Source: Methanosalsum zhilinae DSM 4017 (GTDB lineage: Archaea > Halobacteriota > Methanosarcinia > Methanosarcinales > Methanosarcinaceae). Taken from it: a stretch of 64,000 bases of DNA. Below are positions 1 to 11,044 of this stretch, in pieces. Position numbers and translations under genes: made by a program. Where the stretch lies: assembly GCF_000217995.1 (NCBI RefSeq), contig NC_015676.1, positions 186,001 through 250,000 of the forward strand. The letters are read 5' to 3'. Position 1 is the stretch's first letter. Every line of letters starts with the position of its first letter. The notes under the pieces are model-generated. The model was not told the DNA's origin. It worked only from the letters and a program-made list of their open reading frames with translations, and did no database searches.

Positions 1-738
1 AACTGGGAAAGATTATCAAGAAAAACTAAAGCTGAAAGCCTTAAAGTCTCCCAGGTAATTGCAGATCAGCTTGCAGGGGCAGGTGTTGACGAGGAACAGG
101 TACATCAGGCAATACTGGCAGCAAAGCCGGCCCAGGATCATACAAAATGGAGTGACCAGGAACTGTTATCTCTTTGCGATCATATCCGTATCATAAGTAA
201 ACCAATGGTGATCGCTGCAAACAAGATAGATATTGCACCTGAGGATAACCTCAGTAAACTTAAAAGTACGGATTTGATGGTTATCGGTACAAGCGCTGCA
301 GCTGAACTGGCCCTGAGATCTGCTGCAGGGTGTGGAATCATTGAATATTATCCCGGTGATGCCAGCTTCACTATCATCTGTGATGACCTGACCTCTTCCC
401 AGAAAAAAGGCCTGCAAAGTCTTGAGCATTTTCTGGATAAACACCACAGGACAGGAGTACAGGAATGTATAAACCAGGCTGTCTTTGATCTGCTGGACCT
501 TATTGTTGTTTATCCTGTTGAAGATGAGAAAAAGTGGACCGATAAAAATGATAATGTGCTGCCGGATGCATTTTTGATGAAAAAGGGTTCAACCGCCCAT
601 GACCTTGCATACAGGGTGCATTCAGATATAGGTGATAGGTTCCTGTATGCGGTGGATGCAAGAACAAGAATGCGCCTGGGTGAAAAACATGAACTTGAAC
701 ATAATGATGTGATCAAGATCGTATCAACAGCAAACTGA
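1..738 (+). CDS. YchF/DRG-type GTP-binding protein with TGS domain (5' truncated)
   Basis: The reading frame is open from the first base of the window, so the N-terminal G domain lies outside it. What remains is the distal part of a P-loop GTPase: the base-specificity motif AANKID (near base 215), a helical stretch, and a C-terminal TGS-like domain of about 75 residues (AFLMKKGSTAHDLAYRVHSDIG onward, ending VIKIVST). This arrangement matches the archaeal Obg/YchF family of translation-associated GTPases or ATPases (family knowledge). The last ~70 residues are conserved enough to be confident of the TGS fold. Whether the protein prefers GTP or ATP cannot be said without the missing half. Confidence 0.85.
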   Translation, partial: NWERLSRKTKAESLKVSQVIADQLAGAGVDEEQVHQAILAAKPAQDHTKWSDQELLSLCDHIRIISKPMVIAANKIDIAPEDNLSKLKSTDLMVIGTSAAAELALRSAAGCGIIEYYPGDASFTIICDDLTSSQKKGLQSLEHFLDKHHRTGVQECINQAVFDLLDLIVVYPVEDEKKWTDKNDNVLPDAFLMKKGSTAHDLAYRVHSDIGDRFLYAVDARTRMRLGEKHELEHNDVIKIVSTAN

Positions 739-786
739 AATTAGAACCTTTCCCGAAATTCCTGAAATACAACTAAGATTGATGCT

Positions 787-1458
787 TTGGTCAATATTAT
801 GATATCCCGGCTCTATAAACTCTATCTTCATCGCAGAATAATGCGAAACCGGGATTCTATTCCCGGACACATAACATTGGTACTTTCAGAATCAGGCTTG
901 CTGACATCTGATGGATACAAATCGCTACAATCAACTGTTGATATATGCAGGGAACTTGGTATACAGATGATCAGCATCTATGTGGATATCCTTGATACCG
1001 AGAATCGTCTAAAGCAGGAGGTGGCCTGCAGGCTGATAGCAGATCTCGAACGGATGGTGTCCCGTCTATCCTACAGCCCAAAACTTAAGATATACTCACT
1101 TGATGGAGAACTGTATAAAGAAGTAGATGGTTCAGTACCTGAAATATTTTTTTCAGCAGGTTTTGGAGGAAGGGATGAGATCACAAAGGCAGTAAGATCC
1201 ATATTAGGTGATGTGGAAAAAGGCAGAGTAAAGGTCGAGGAAATTGATGAGAATATTCTGGAATCAAGGTTAATGCTTCAGAATGAACCTGATGTTGTGA
1301 TTCGTGCAGGAGGTCGGAACCTGTCTGATTTTCTGATATGGCAGTCGGTATACTCTGAACTCTTCTTTACAGATATCAACTGGTCTGACATAAGGGATAT
1401 TGATGTTTTAAGGATTATCCGGGATTACCAGATGCGCCAGCGAAGGTTTGGACGATAA
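787..1458 (+). CDS. Undecaprenyl diphosphate synthase family protein with degenerate N-terminal catalytic motif
   Basis: The C-terminal half is clearly a cis-prenyltransferase: IRAGGRNLSDFLIWQSVYSE and the following FFTDINW, then DVLRIIRDYQMRQRRFG, match the substrate- and Mg-binding end of UppS. The N-terminal signature, normally HxAxIMDGNxRW with the catalytic Asp, here reads HITLVLSESGLL, so the catalytic Asp and the Asn are gone although the following GY is kept. The product (223 residues) is slightly short for the family. It is therefore either an enzyme with altered chemistry or a non-catalytic partner, like the eukaryotic NgBR/Nus1 subunit of dehydrodolichyl diphosphate synthase. TTG at 787 or ATG at 799 could be the start; neither has a strong ribosome-binding site. 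Confidence 0.75.
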   Translation: MVNIMISRLYKLYLHRRIMRNRDSIPGHITLVLSESGLLTSDGYKSLQSTVDICRELGIQMISIYVDILDTENRLKQEVACRLIADLERMVSRLSYSPKLKIYSLDGELYKEVDGSVPEIFFSAGFGGRDEITKAVRSILGDVEKGRVKVEEIDENILESRLMLQNEPDVVIRAGGRNLSDFLIWQSVYSELFFTDINWSDIRDIDVLRIIRDYQMRQRRFGR

Positions 1459-1464
1459 TCCATT

Positions 1465-1893
1465 TCATTTATTATTTACTTTTCTCTCCATAACAAGTGC
1501 ATTATCGTCGGGATAGTAGTTCCTGATTCTACCCCTTACAGAAAAACCATACCTTCTATAAAATTCCTGTACCTGTGTGCTATTTTCTCGCACTTCCAGA
1601 AATATCGCCTTTAAACCGCGTCTTGCTGCATATTCTATGGACCATCTGATCAGCACTGATCCAATACCCTGTCTGCGGTGGTGGGGATGGACTGCAATAT
1701 TTGCAAGATGTGCATAGCTATTTACGACAAAAATAATAAGATATCCTGTAATATTTTTCTCAGTCTGATAAACAACAAACCCAGGATGACCTGTAAAAGA
1801 ATAGAATATCCCCTCAGGCCAGGGATTTGGGAATGACATCCTCTCAATTTCTAATATTTCCTTCAGGTCACTGAACTTTGCTTTCCTGATCAT
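1465..1893 (-). CDS. rimI: Ribosomal protein alanine N-acetyltransferase RimI-like GNAT
   Basis: 142 residues, the normal size for a single GNAT domain. The acetyl-CoA pyrophosphate-binding motif is visible as RRQGIGSVLIRW, preceded by the beta strand LANIAVHPHH and followed by IFLEVRENSTQVQEFYRRYGF, which is characteristic of RimI/NAA10-type enzymes. In archaea this family acetylates protein N-termini co-translationally (family knowledge). The gene converges with the prenyltransferase homologue, 6 bp apart, and is divergent from the zinc-ribbon gene at 2010, with which it shares a 116-bp promoter region. Confidence 0.9.
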   Translation of the reverse strand: MIRKAKFSDLKEILEIERMSFPNPWPEGIFYSFTGHPGFVVYQTEKNITGYLIIFVVNSYAHLANIAVHPHHRRQGIGSVLIRWSIEYAARRGLKAIFLEVRENSTQVQEFYRRYGFSVRGRIRNYYPDDNALVMERKVNNK

Positions 1894-2009
1894 CTGATTA
1901 CAGATGAATATTCCTTCACCCTTTTAGGGATATCTGCTGAAACCCTGATTTTTCAGATATTTTTAAAAATATTCACTGATTATATTGTTCCCGGATTGAG
2001 TGATTATAT

Positions 2010-2459
2010 ATGTATGCAGTTATCGTATGCCCAAAATGCAGATCCCATTCCCAGATAATCGAGCAGGCAGGTGCAAAGACTACCAGATGCCAGAGATGCG
2101 GGTCCACACTCAAGGTACGCAGGCTGAGATTGCTGTATGAGAGTGATACTCTCAGCAAAGCAGTTGAAGCAAGGACATGCATACAGATGAAACTGGATGG
2201 GGAAGATGAACCCGATAAAGCAGATAAGTCTCAGGCAACCTTATCTGCAGACCGCAGGAAACCTCCAAAGAAGAAAGGACCTGAAAAGATAGTTCTCGAT
2301 ACTGTAAGATCAGAAGGGGGCACTGTGGATATATATGAACTTGAGCGCAGGCTTGCAGATCATGGTATTGAAGGTGAACAATTCGAGAAAGTACTGGCGA
2401 TTCTGCTGGAGCGTGGTGAACTCTATTCTCCTGAAAAGGGTAGGATCAGAGCTGTATAA
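2010..2459 (+). CDS. Archaeal zinc-ribbon protein with winged-helix-like C-terminus (DUF5817-like)
   Basis: 149 residues. The N-terminus carries a zinc ribbon, CPKC at residues 8-11 and CQRC near 28-31, followed by a basic linker (RRKPPKKKGPEK near residues 87-98) and a C-terminal segment of ~55 residues (KIVLDTVRSEGGTVDIYELERRL...ILLERGELYSPEKGRIRAV) whose length and pattern resemble a winged helix as in MCM C-termini. The layout suggests a nucleic-acid-binding regulator specific to Euryarchaea. The function is unknown. The similarity to DUF5817 proteins is from memory of the N-terminal pattern (MYAVI.CPKC). Confidence 0.7.
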   Translation: MYAVIVCPKCRSHSQIIEQAGAKTTRCQRCGSTLKVRRLRLLYESDTLSKAVEARTCIQMKLDGEDEPDKADKSQATLSADRRKPPKKKGPEKIVLDTVRSEGGTVDIYELERRLADHGIEGEQFEKVLAILLERGELYSPEKGRIRAV

Positions 2460-2571
2460 TATTTTTAGTTTTCTGTTCATGGAAACGCAACATATATCTA
2501 AAAAGAGTGGATATTTATAAGATCTAAATTCATACGGCACAGATTTAAAATGTGTACTATCAGGTAAAATC

Positions 2572-3843
2572 ATGTCAAATTCAATGGTTGATATTGTGGA
2601 GCTGCTGCTTACTGCAGAAATATATAATCGGTACAGTGAACTGGATGTTAACGACCTTCCAAAAAACATACGCAAAAAGTTCTGGAGCAGGGAGCACAGA
2701 AGCGTACCCCGGCCAGTATCTGTATCTGTATCTGACATAAAGGACCTCTATCAGGTCGAGGATGTTAGTCGGGATGTGAGGTCCCTACCGTTTGTTGATA
2801 TCGACAGGGCAGGTTTTGGTATAAAGATAACTGCACTGGAGGTTGCAGCATCATGGTTTGGTAAACAGGAAAGGTCCGATGAGAGGATCGCAAACAATCC
2901 GGTGCTTGCATTCTATTTTGAGAAACTCAGGCAGAAGGGCGCAGATTATCGCAGTGCCAGAGAAAAGGTAAAGCCAAAGGAAGCTGATCGCGAGTGGATA
3001 GAGACCCTGATAAGTGAGATATCTGAGGAAGAGGGCGGAAAGGATATGTTGAAACTTGTCCGCATCATAGCACCGGAGGACATCATGCAACCCTTATCTG
3101 ATCTGATACTCACTAAGAATCAGGAAGAGGAGATTGAAAAAATTGTTCGGGCAATACAATACAGGGACTACCTTAGAAAAATAGGACTGTATGACATCGG
3201 AAAGGTTTTGATGGTTGGTCCACCGGGAACAGGAAAGACTTCAGCTGCAAGAGCACTTTCTGAAAAGCTGGGTATACCCTTTGTTGAGGTCAGGCTTTCA
3301 ATGATAACAGATCAGTATCTGGGAGAGACTGCAAAGAACATAGACCGCGTATTTGAACTGGTCAAGCAGCTATCTCCGTGTATCCTTTTCATTGATGAAT
3401 TTGATTTCATTGCAAAGACCCGGGTTTCAGATGAACATGCAGCCCTTAAAAGAGCAGTAAATACCCTGCTTAAAGCCATAGATGAGATCAGTCTTACAAG
3501 AGACGGTGTTCTGCTGATTGCTGCTACCAATCATCCCCGGATGCTGGACAGTGCAGCATGGCGAAGATTTGATGAGATTATGAATTTCCCGCTTCCGGAT
3601 GTAGATATGAGACGGAAAATACTTGATATTGTTACCCGGGATATAGATGGTACATTTGATACGAAACAGATATCTCACCTGACCGAAGGATATACCGGCT
3701 CAGATCTGCGCATGGTTATCAGGGAGGCAGTACTGAGTTCACTGGTGGAGGACAGGACATATCTGACACAACAGGATCTGCTGTATGCAGTGGACAATTT
3801 CAATGAACGTGCAGTTATAAAGTCAGATGAATATGCTGCTTGA
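2572..3843 (+). CDS. AAA-family ATPase (proteasomal/Cdc48-type module)
   Basis: 423 residues. An N-terminal region of ~180 residues with no recognised fold precedes one classical AAA module: Walker A GPPGTGKT (Lys at residue 222), a pore-like segment, Walker B CILFIDEFD, sensor-1 IAATNHPRML, an arginine pair in AAWRRFDEI, and an alpha-helical lid (GYTGSDLRMVIREAV). This is the organisation of PAN/Cdc48-like protein remodellers, but it has only one ring and no N-terminal coiled coil of the PAN kind. Substrate and partner are unknown. A TATA-like box (GATATTTATAAG at about 2509-2520) stands 50-60 bp upstream. Confidence 0.8.
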   Translation: MSNSMVDIVELLLTAEIYNRYSELDVNDLPKNIRKKFWSREHRSVPRPVSVSVSDIKDLYQVEDVSRDVRSLPFVDIDRAGFGIKITALEVAASWFGKQERSDERIANNPVLAFYFEKLRQKGADYRSAREKVKPKEADREWIETLISEISEEEGGKDMLKLVRIIAPEDIMQPLSDLILTKNQEEEIEKIVRAIQYRDYLRKIGLYDIGKVLMVGPPGTGKTSAARALSEKLGIPFVEVRLSMITDQYLGETAKNIDRVFELVKQLSPCILFIDEFDFIAKTRVSDEHAALKRAVNTLLKAIDEISLTRDGVLLIAATNHPRMLDSAAWRRFDEIMNFPLPDVDMRRKILDIVTRDIDGTFDTKQISHLTEGYTGSDLRMVIREAVLSSLVEDRTYLTQQDLLYAVDNFNERAVIKSDEYAA

Positions 3844-3863
3844 TAGTATATTTGAGGTATTTA

Positions 3864-4610
3864 ATGAAGGTCACATTGCTGGGAACAGGCGATGCAATAG
3901 GAACTCCTGTGGTGGGATGTAATTGCCCTGCATGCATAGACGGGAAAAACGGCGGAAGAAGCCGAAGGTATCGCTTTTCTGTTATGGTCGAATCACAGGG
4001 GGGCAAAAGGGTACTTATCGATACAGGCCCTGATCTGAAATGGCAGATGCTGGAAAATGATTTCAGCCATGTGGATGGCGTGATATGGACACATGGACAT
4101 TATGATCACTATGCAGGATTTGTTGAATTTCACCGGATACAGAGAAAGGTGGATGTGTATGGCCTGACCCAGACACTGGATTATATACTGGATTATCTCT
4201 ATTTTCTAAAACCTGTGCGCCATGATGTTTCAATGTATGAGTCGTTTTATATAGGTGACCTTGAATTCACTCTTTTTGAGGTTAATCATCCTCCCATGAA
4301 AAATGTTGCCGGTGTTATGATCTGTGAAGGAACCAGAAAGGTGGTCATTACAGGGGATACATGCAAAGATATTCCTCACAGGAGCATGTCTCTTATCAGA
4401 AACGCTGATCTTCTTATTGCAGATGCCATTGTTCCTTCGGGTTTTAATGTAACAAAACACATGAATTCACAGCAGGCTCTAAGATTTGCACAAGATACTG
4501 GAGCAAAGGATGTGGTATTGATCCATCTGAGCCATTATTTCAGACCCCATGATGAGGAGGCAGAGAATCTGCCCCTGGGATATGATGGGATGGAGATAGA
4601 GGTCTTATGA
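3864..4610 (+). CDS. MBL-fold metallohydrolase, PhnP-like
   Basis: I chose ATG 3864 (MKVTLLGTGDAIGTP) over the upstream TTG at 3840 because GAGGT at 3854-3858 is well spaced for it. The 248-residue protein has the metallo-beta-lactamase signature HGHYDH (residues ~77-82), a second His in NHPP, Asp in TGDTCKD, and a terminal His in LIHLSHY. The early GCNCPACI pattern resembles the zinc-binding loop of PhnP-type cyclic phosphodiesterases and of PqqB relatives. The substrate is probably a cyclic phosphodiester (inference). It follows the AAA gene closely (20 bp) and is probably co-transcribed. Confidence 0.8.
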   Translation: MKVTLLGTGDAIGTPVVGCNCPACIDGKNGGRSRRYRFSVMVESQGGKRVLIDTGPDLKWQMLENDFSHVDGVIWTHGHYDHYAGFVEFHRIQRKVDVYGLTQTLDYILDYLYFLKPVRHDVSMYESFYIGDLEFTLFEVNHPPMKNVAGVMICEGTRKVVITGDTCKDIPHRSMSLIRNADLLIADAIVPSGFNVTKHMNSQQALRFAQDTGAKDVVLIHLSHYFRPHDEEAENLPLGYDGMEIEVL

Positions 4611-4705
4611 AATTGAACAATATTGATGGTTATAGGTGCCAGGGTATCACCGATCATTTCTGATCTGACATATTAAGTCTGGTGTAAAAAAAATGATACC
4701 AATAA

Positions 4706-4717
4706 GGTTTTAAATAT
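4706..4717 (+). promoter_or_regulatory. TATA box of the mer-fpoF-nadM operon
   Basis: GGTTTTAAATATG forms a good archaeal TATA box in the 150-bp gap before mer. A start site 25-30 bp downstream would leave a leader of ~20 nt with the ribosome-binding site CAGGAG just before ATG 4762. Position and composition are seen; promoter activity is inferred. Confidence 0.6.
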
Positions 4718-4746
4718 GTATGTCTTCCTACATATCGTTAATTTAA

Positions 4747-5748
<1,002 letters not shown>

Positions 5749-5750
5749 GA

Positions 5751-7303
<1,553 letters not shown>

Positions 7304-7437
7304 CCTACAAATAACCTCTCATAATTGTAGATCTGTTTTTCTTAGTACTGTTTCTGGATCAATTCTTTGAAATTGAATTATATTTTTCTACCACACAGTT
7401 ATTTCTATTATCTTTTTCTATTATTTTTTCAGATACT

Positions 7438-7518
7438 CTATTTCAAATGCTGGCCTGACTCTGTATCAGATGGTAAGGGGAAAATGCTATATATCTATTT
7501 CAACAATATTTGAAATAG
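7438..7518 (+). promoter_or_regulatory. Promoter with perfect inverted-repeat operator for the usp-acr3 unit
   Basis: A TATA box (GCTATATAT, 7487-7494) is followed directly by CTATTTCAA (7495-7503), a 6-nt spacer and TTGAAATAG (7510-7518), a perfect 9-bp inverted repeat. A third copy of the half-site, CTATTTCAA, lies at 7438-7446. A repressor bound there would cover the TATA box/start region. Because the operon encodes an arsenite pump, an ArsR-type repressor is a reasonable candidate, but none is encoded in the window. Confidence 0.65.
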
Positions 7519-7556
7519 AAAGCAGTATTTTATTACATATATAAAGAGGGTTTGAA

Positions 7557-8408
7557 ATGATCAGAACAATACTCTTTCCTGTTGATTTTTCTACAGAGAG
7601 TTCAGATGTACTGTCCTGTGCTGGAGAATTGAAGAATGTAGGACTTGAAAAGGTCATCCTTCTGCATGTTGTGGATATCTATAAGGCGCAGGGTCTTGCT
7701 CCAATGTTTGAAAGAAATGCAAAGGAGAAGATAGAGGAGTACAGAAAGGTGCTTGAGGAAATGGATATCGATTCCAGTACTCTTGTGGTTCAGGGAGATG
7801 TGAAAAAGACGATTGCCAGTGTTGCTGAAGATGAAGGTGTGGACTGTATAATTATGGGTGCAACCACAGGAGGTTTTATCAGGGGACGTCTGATGGGAAG
7901 AACAACCGAGTATATTTCCAGAACCTCCAGCAAGATGGTCCTGATCGAAAAATACGATCATTTCAGAGAGGAAGATGAACTCTATATCAAAGCGTGTTCT
8001 GCAAAATTCAGTCGTGTACTTCTTCCGATGGACTTTTCAAGAAATTCAAAAAAAGCACTGGACGAGATCGAACATCTCAGTGATATTATTCATGAACTTA
8101 TTCTGATGCATGTTATTGAACGTGCCAGAAGTCCTGAAGAACTTGAAGAGATAAAGGAAGACGCACTGAAATCCCTTAGGGACCTGGGGCAGAGATTTGA
8201 AGATAAGCTTGACGTTGAATATCAGGTAGCTGAAGGAAATCCTTCTGAATCAATTGATCGATTTGCAGAGGAAACGGATGTTACTCTGATAGCTGTGACA
8301 ACGCACGGCAAAGGCTCATTCAAGGATATTCTGCTTGGCAGCACTGCGGAAAATCTTCTCAGAAGAACCCTGAAACCGGTATTGCTGATTCCTGCAGGTA
8401 AGAGGTGA
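7557..8408 (+). CDS. Tandem universal stress protein (two Usp domains)
   Basis: 283 residues made of two Usp domains. The first (1-140) begins MIRTILFPVDFSTES and has the loop IIMGATTGGFIRGRLMGRTTEYI in the place of the ATP-binding G-2x-G-9x-G(S/T) signature. The second (about 150-283) begins FSRVLLPMDFSRNS and has the signature in canonical form, THGKGSFKDILLGSTAENLLR. The second half is likely to bind ATP, the first less certainly. It is the first gene of a two- or three-gene unit with acr3, 5 bp apart, which links it to stress from arsenite or a similar oxyanion. Confidence 0.88.
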   Translation: MIRTILFPVDFSTESSDVLSCAGELKNVGLEKVILLHVVDIYKAQGLAPMFERNAKEKIEEYRKVLEEMDIDSSTLVVQGDVKKTIASVAEDEGVDCIIMGATTGGFIRGRLMGRTTEYISRTSSKMVLIEKYDHFREEDELYIKACSAKFSRVLLPMDFSRNSKKALDEIEHLSDIIHELILMHVIERARSPEELEEIKEDALKSLRDLGQRFEDKLDVEYQVAEGNPSESIDRFAEETDVTLIAVTTHGKGSFKDILLGSTAENLLRRTLKPVLLIPAGKR

Positions 8409-8413
8409 TTTAA

Positions 8414-9469
8414 ATGGAAGATGAAAGAGAACTTGATTTTTTCAGCAAGTACCTTTCCATATGGGTTGCAGTGTGTATTGTTCTTGGTACTGCCATTGGA
8501 TATTTGTTCCCCGTGTTTGCAGATACACTTGGTCAGTATGAGATTGCAAATGTTTCCATACCCATTGCAATTGTTCTGTTGATCATGATGTATCCCATCA
8601 TGCTAAAGATCAGTTTTGAGGAAATATTGAAGGTAAAGGAGAACAAAAAACCTCTTTATCTGACCGTACTGATCAACTGGGGAATAAAGCCGTTTACAAT
8701 GACCGCCATTGCCTGGTTATTTATCAGTGTATTCTTTGGTGGGCTTATACCTCTTGATCTCCAGGCAGAATATATAGCCGGCCTGATCATACTGGGACTT
8801 GCTCCCTGTACCGCAATGGTACTTGTATGGACACACCTGGCAAACGGAAATATCAATTATGCACTCGTTCAGGTATCTGTAAATGACCTGATAATTCTAT
8901 TGCTGTTTGCTCCCCTGGGTGCGTTTCTGGTAGGCCAGACAACGGATTTCCCGATACCTGTGATGACAATATTCTATTCTGTGCTATTTTATGTGGCACT
9001 GCCTCTTGTTCTTGCAATATTTACCCGTTATTATGTAATACACAAAAAAGGTATTGTATGGTTTGAAAGGAATCTGATGAAGAGGATTGAATGGATTACT
9101 CCTGCAGGTCTTCTTGTAACCCTGATCCTGATCTTTACTCTTCAGGGTGAAATGATTCTCAATCATCCCTTGCATATTGCACTGATCGCTGTACCGATAA
9201 TTGTGCAGACATACTTTATATTCGCTATCAGTTACCTTGGCGCAAGAAAGCTGAAGATTCCATTCTCTGAAGCTGCACCTTCCTCATTCATTGCCCCGAG
9301 CAATTTCTTTGAACTGGCAGTAGCTACCACATTGATACTGTTTGGTGCAACTTCAGGTGCAACCCTTGCAACGGTTGTGGGTGTACTGGTGGAGGTACCT
9401 GTAATGCTCTCACTTGTCAAGATCATGAAGAAAAATAGGGCAAAATTCCAGTTTGAGGCAGGGGTATGA
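8414..9469 (+). CDS. acr3: ACR3-family arsenite efflux permease
   Basis: 351 residues with ten predicted membrane spans. The fourth span carries the diagnostic LAPCTAMVLVWTHLANG, whose Cys is needed for arsenite transport in the family, followed by NYALVQVSVNDLIIL. The ninth-span sequence PSSFIAPSNFFELAVATTL is also characteristic (bile-acid/arsenite symporter fold). The protein exports As(III) across the cell membrane using the membrane potential. The ribosome-binding site GAGGTGAT at 8402-8409 overlaps the end of the preceding usp gene, indicating coupled translation. Confidence 0.93.
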   Translation: MEDERELDFFSKYLSIWVAVCIVLGTAIGYLFPVFADTLGQYEIANVSIPIAIVLLIMMYPIMLKISFEEILKVKENKKPLYLTVLINWGIKPFTMTAIAWLFISVFFGGLIPLDLQAEYIAGLIILGLAPCTAMVLVWTHLANGNINYALVQVSVNDLIILLLFAPLGAFLVGQTTDFPIPVMTIFYSVLFYVALPLVLAIFTRYYVIHKKGIVWFERNLMKRIEWITPAGLLVTLILIFTLQGEMILNHPLHIALIAVPIIVQTYFIFAISYLGARKLKIPFSEAAPSSFIAPSNFFELAVATTLILFGATSGATLATVVGVLVEVPVMLSLVKIMKKNRAKFQFEAGV

Positions 9470-9473
9470 GAAT

Positions 9474-9596
9474 ATGAATGAAAATAATTGTGAATTCAAC
9501 AGAGTCATGGAAGATGGTTGCTGTTCCAGCTGTATTGTTTCTCCTGATAAATGCACTGATTCAGTATCGAAGCAGTATTTATTGCTGAATCCCTGA
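9474..9596 (+). CDS. Possible 40-residue cysteine-rich protein after acr3
   Basis: ATG at 9474 opens a 40-codon frame 4 nt after the acr3 stop, with GGGGT (9461-9465) as a possible ribosome-binding site. The peptide has five Cys, three of them in GCCSSC, and no membrane segment. Small thiol-rich proteins sometimes bind As(III) and hand it to pumps, and the position after an arsenite exporter makes that attractive, but it is inference. An overlapping frame from ATG 9478 is also open (about 36 codons), so the assignment is uncertain. Confidence 0.35.
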   Translation: MNENNCEFNRVMEDGCCSSCIVSPDKCTDSVSKQYLLLNP

Positions 9597-9638
9597 CAAA
9601 AATAGCAGGTTCGATGTCAATAGAATTCAGGTAAGCAG

Positions 9639-9677
9639 GAAGAGAATTCACATTCTCTTCATTTAGAAAATATTTTT
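9639..9677 (+). terminator. Hairpin terminator after the acr3 unit
   Basis: GAAGAGAAT (9639-9647), loop TCAC, ATTCTCTTC (9652-9660) forms a perfect 9-bp stem, followed at 9672-9677 by six T. It stands 40 bp after the small Cys-rich frame, in the gap between the convergent acr3 and kinase genes. Confidence 0.55.
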
Positions 9678-9813
9678 TGTACCGGCATGTAGATTTTTGT
9701 TCGCCCCATACAGGGCAAAGGTGACAAAATGGGTTTACTGCATGAGAGCGAACATTTCGCTAAACGAGTTCAGCATGTTCTAAAATACTCTGAAAGAATA
9801 TAAGGTAAATTTT

Positions 9814-9843
9814 TTAGCTTTTACATATTAACTTTAAAGCTAA
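9814..9843. terminator. Second inverted repeat in the convergent gap
   Basis: TTAGCTTT (9814-9821) and AAAGCTAA (9836-9843) can pair as 8 bp with a 14-nt loop, next to a T-run on the plus strand. It lies 30 bp beyond the stop of the minus-strand kinase and could end transcripts from either side. Apart from these two hairpins the 277 bp after the small frame hold no visible gene. Confidence 0.35.
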
Positions 9844-9873
9844 CATAGTCTGACAGTTCAGATAATCAGTATC

Positions 9874-10455
9874 TCATTTAAAAAAATCTTCACTCCAGTC
9901 GATATTGCCTGGCCTGAAACCATCCAGATCATCTTCTTTTCCATTTTTGATGGCTTTTATAATGTGGTTTATATATTCTGCGATTTCTTCCGGTCTCATG
10001 TATGTGGTATTGACCTCAAAGACACTTTTGCAGTACTGTACGGATTCTGCCAGTATCACATCAAGTGCTTCTGCTTCCACATTCTCTTCGATCTTCTCAG
10101 GTGAATAGTTTCGTGTCTGCAACCTCTTTTTGAGAATATCTGGTGATGCACGAAGAACAATTACAGTATCTGTAATATAATGTGACATGTGACTTTCCAC
10201 TAAAACAGTTTCTCCACACTTTGTGTTCTCATCTATCAGCTCAATCAGGCTGTCGTGTATATGTTCGATATCTGCTATCAGGCAATCGCGTTTTGTATCA
10301 ACACCGCAGTGCAGTTCTTTTTCCTTTATCAGATCATTGAGGTTTATGATCCGATATCCAAAGGATGTACTGAGTATTCCTGAAACAGTAGTTTTGCCGG
10401 TACCAGGTGTACCTGTGATCCCAATCAGCATAATCTGATAAATGTCCTCATTCAC
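9874..10455 (-). CDS. Fap7/hCINAP-type adenylate kinase family protein
   Basis: P-loop kinase with Walker A GTPGTGKT at the very N-terminus and a short LID (LQTRNYSPEKIEENVEAE), the pattern of archaeal AK6/Fap7 proteins, which combine adenylate kinase activity with a role in small-subunit rRNA maturation. It is 193 residues from the ATG that overlaps the trpG stop (ATGA), or 185 from the inner ATG at 10431 just before LIGITGTPG. Its position as the last gene of the trp operon is translational coupling rather than an obvious functional link. Confidence 0.88.
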   Translation of the reverse strand: MNEDIYQIMLIGITGTPGTGKTTVSGILSTSFGYRIINLNDLIKEKELHCGVDTKRDCLIADIEHIHDSLIELIDENTKCGETVLVESHMSHYITDTVIVLRASPDILKKRLQTRNYSPEKIEENVEAEALDVILAESVQYCKSVFEVNTTYMRPEEIAEYINHIIKAIKNGKEDDLDGFRPGNIDWSEDFFK

Positions 10456-11044
10456 TTAATGGTTTTGACTGCCTTACAAGGTCCAAAAAATTTCTGATAA
10501 CTGTCATGCCATCAGGTGTGAGTATTGATTCAGGATGAAACTGCACTCCGTACACAGCATATTTTCTGTGGGCAATACCCATGATAATTCCATCTTCAGA
10601 ACGTGCAATTACCTCTATATCGGGAGCAAGGATTTCGATTGCAAGTGAATGATACCTGGCACTGATAAAAGGGTCCTGTATATCTTTGAACAGTGGCGAA
10701 CCATTATGATTTATTGTACATTCCTTCCCATGTACAGGACCTGCTTTAGAATGTCCGGTTCTGCCTCCAAATGCTGTATTTATTGCCTGATGACCAAGAC
10801 AGACCCCTAGAATGGGCATCCTGGCGGTAAAGTGCTCAATTATAGGGATACAGTTTCCTGTATCTTCAGGATTTTCAGGGCTTCCAGGTCCTGGTGAGAT
10901 CACTATAGCATCCGGTTGCATGGACTCTATATCTCTGATAGATACTGTATTTGAGACCACCACTGTCTCAGCATTCAATATTGAAAAATAATCCACCAGA
11001 TTCCAGACAAAAGAGTCCCTGTTGTTTATGAACAATACTTTCAT
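10448..11044 (-). CDS. trpG: Anthranilate synthase component II (glutamine amidotransferase)
   Basis: 198 residues, class I glutamine amidotransferase. The oxyanion strand VISPGPGSPENPEDTG, the nucleophile in GVCLGHQAI and the His-Glu pair in VQFHPESILTPDG are all present. It supplies ammonia to TrpE for anthranilate formation. It overlaps trpE by 4 nt (ATGA) upstream and the kinase gene downstream. Confidence 0.96.
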   Translation of the reverse strand: MKVLFINNRDSFVWNLVDYFSILNAETVVVSNTVSIRDIESMQPDAIVISPGPGSPENPEDTGNCIPIIEHFTARMPILGVCLGHQAINTAFGGRTGHSKAGPVHGKECTINHNGSPLFKDIQDPFISARYHSLAIEILAPDIEVIARSEDGIIMGIAHRKYAVYGVQFHPESILTPDGMTVIRNFLDLVRQSKPLSE

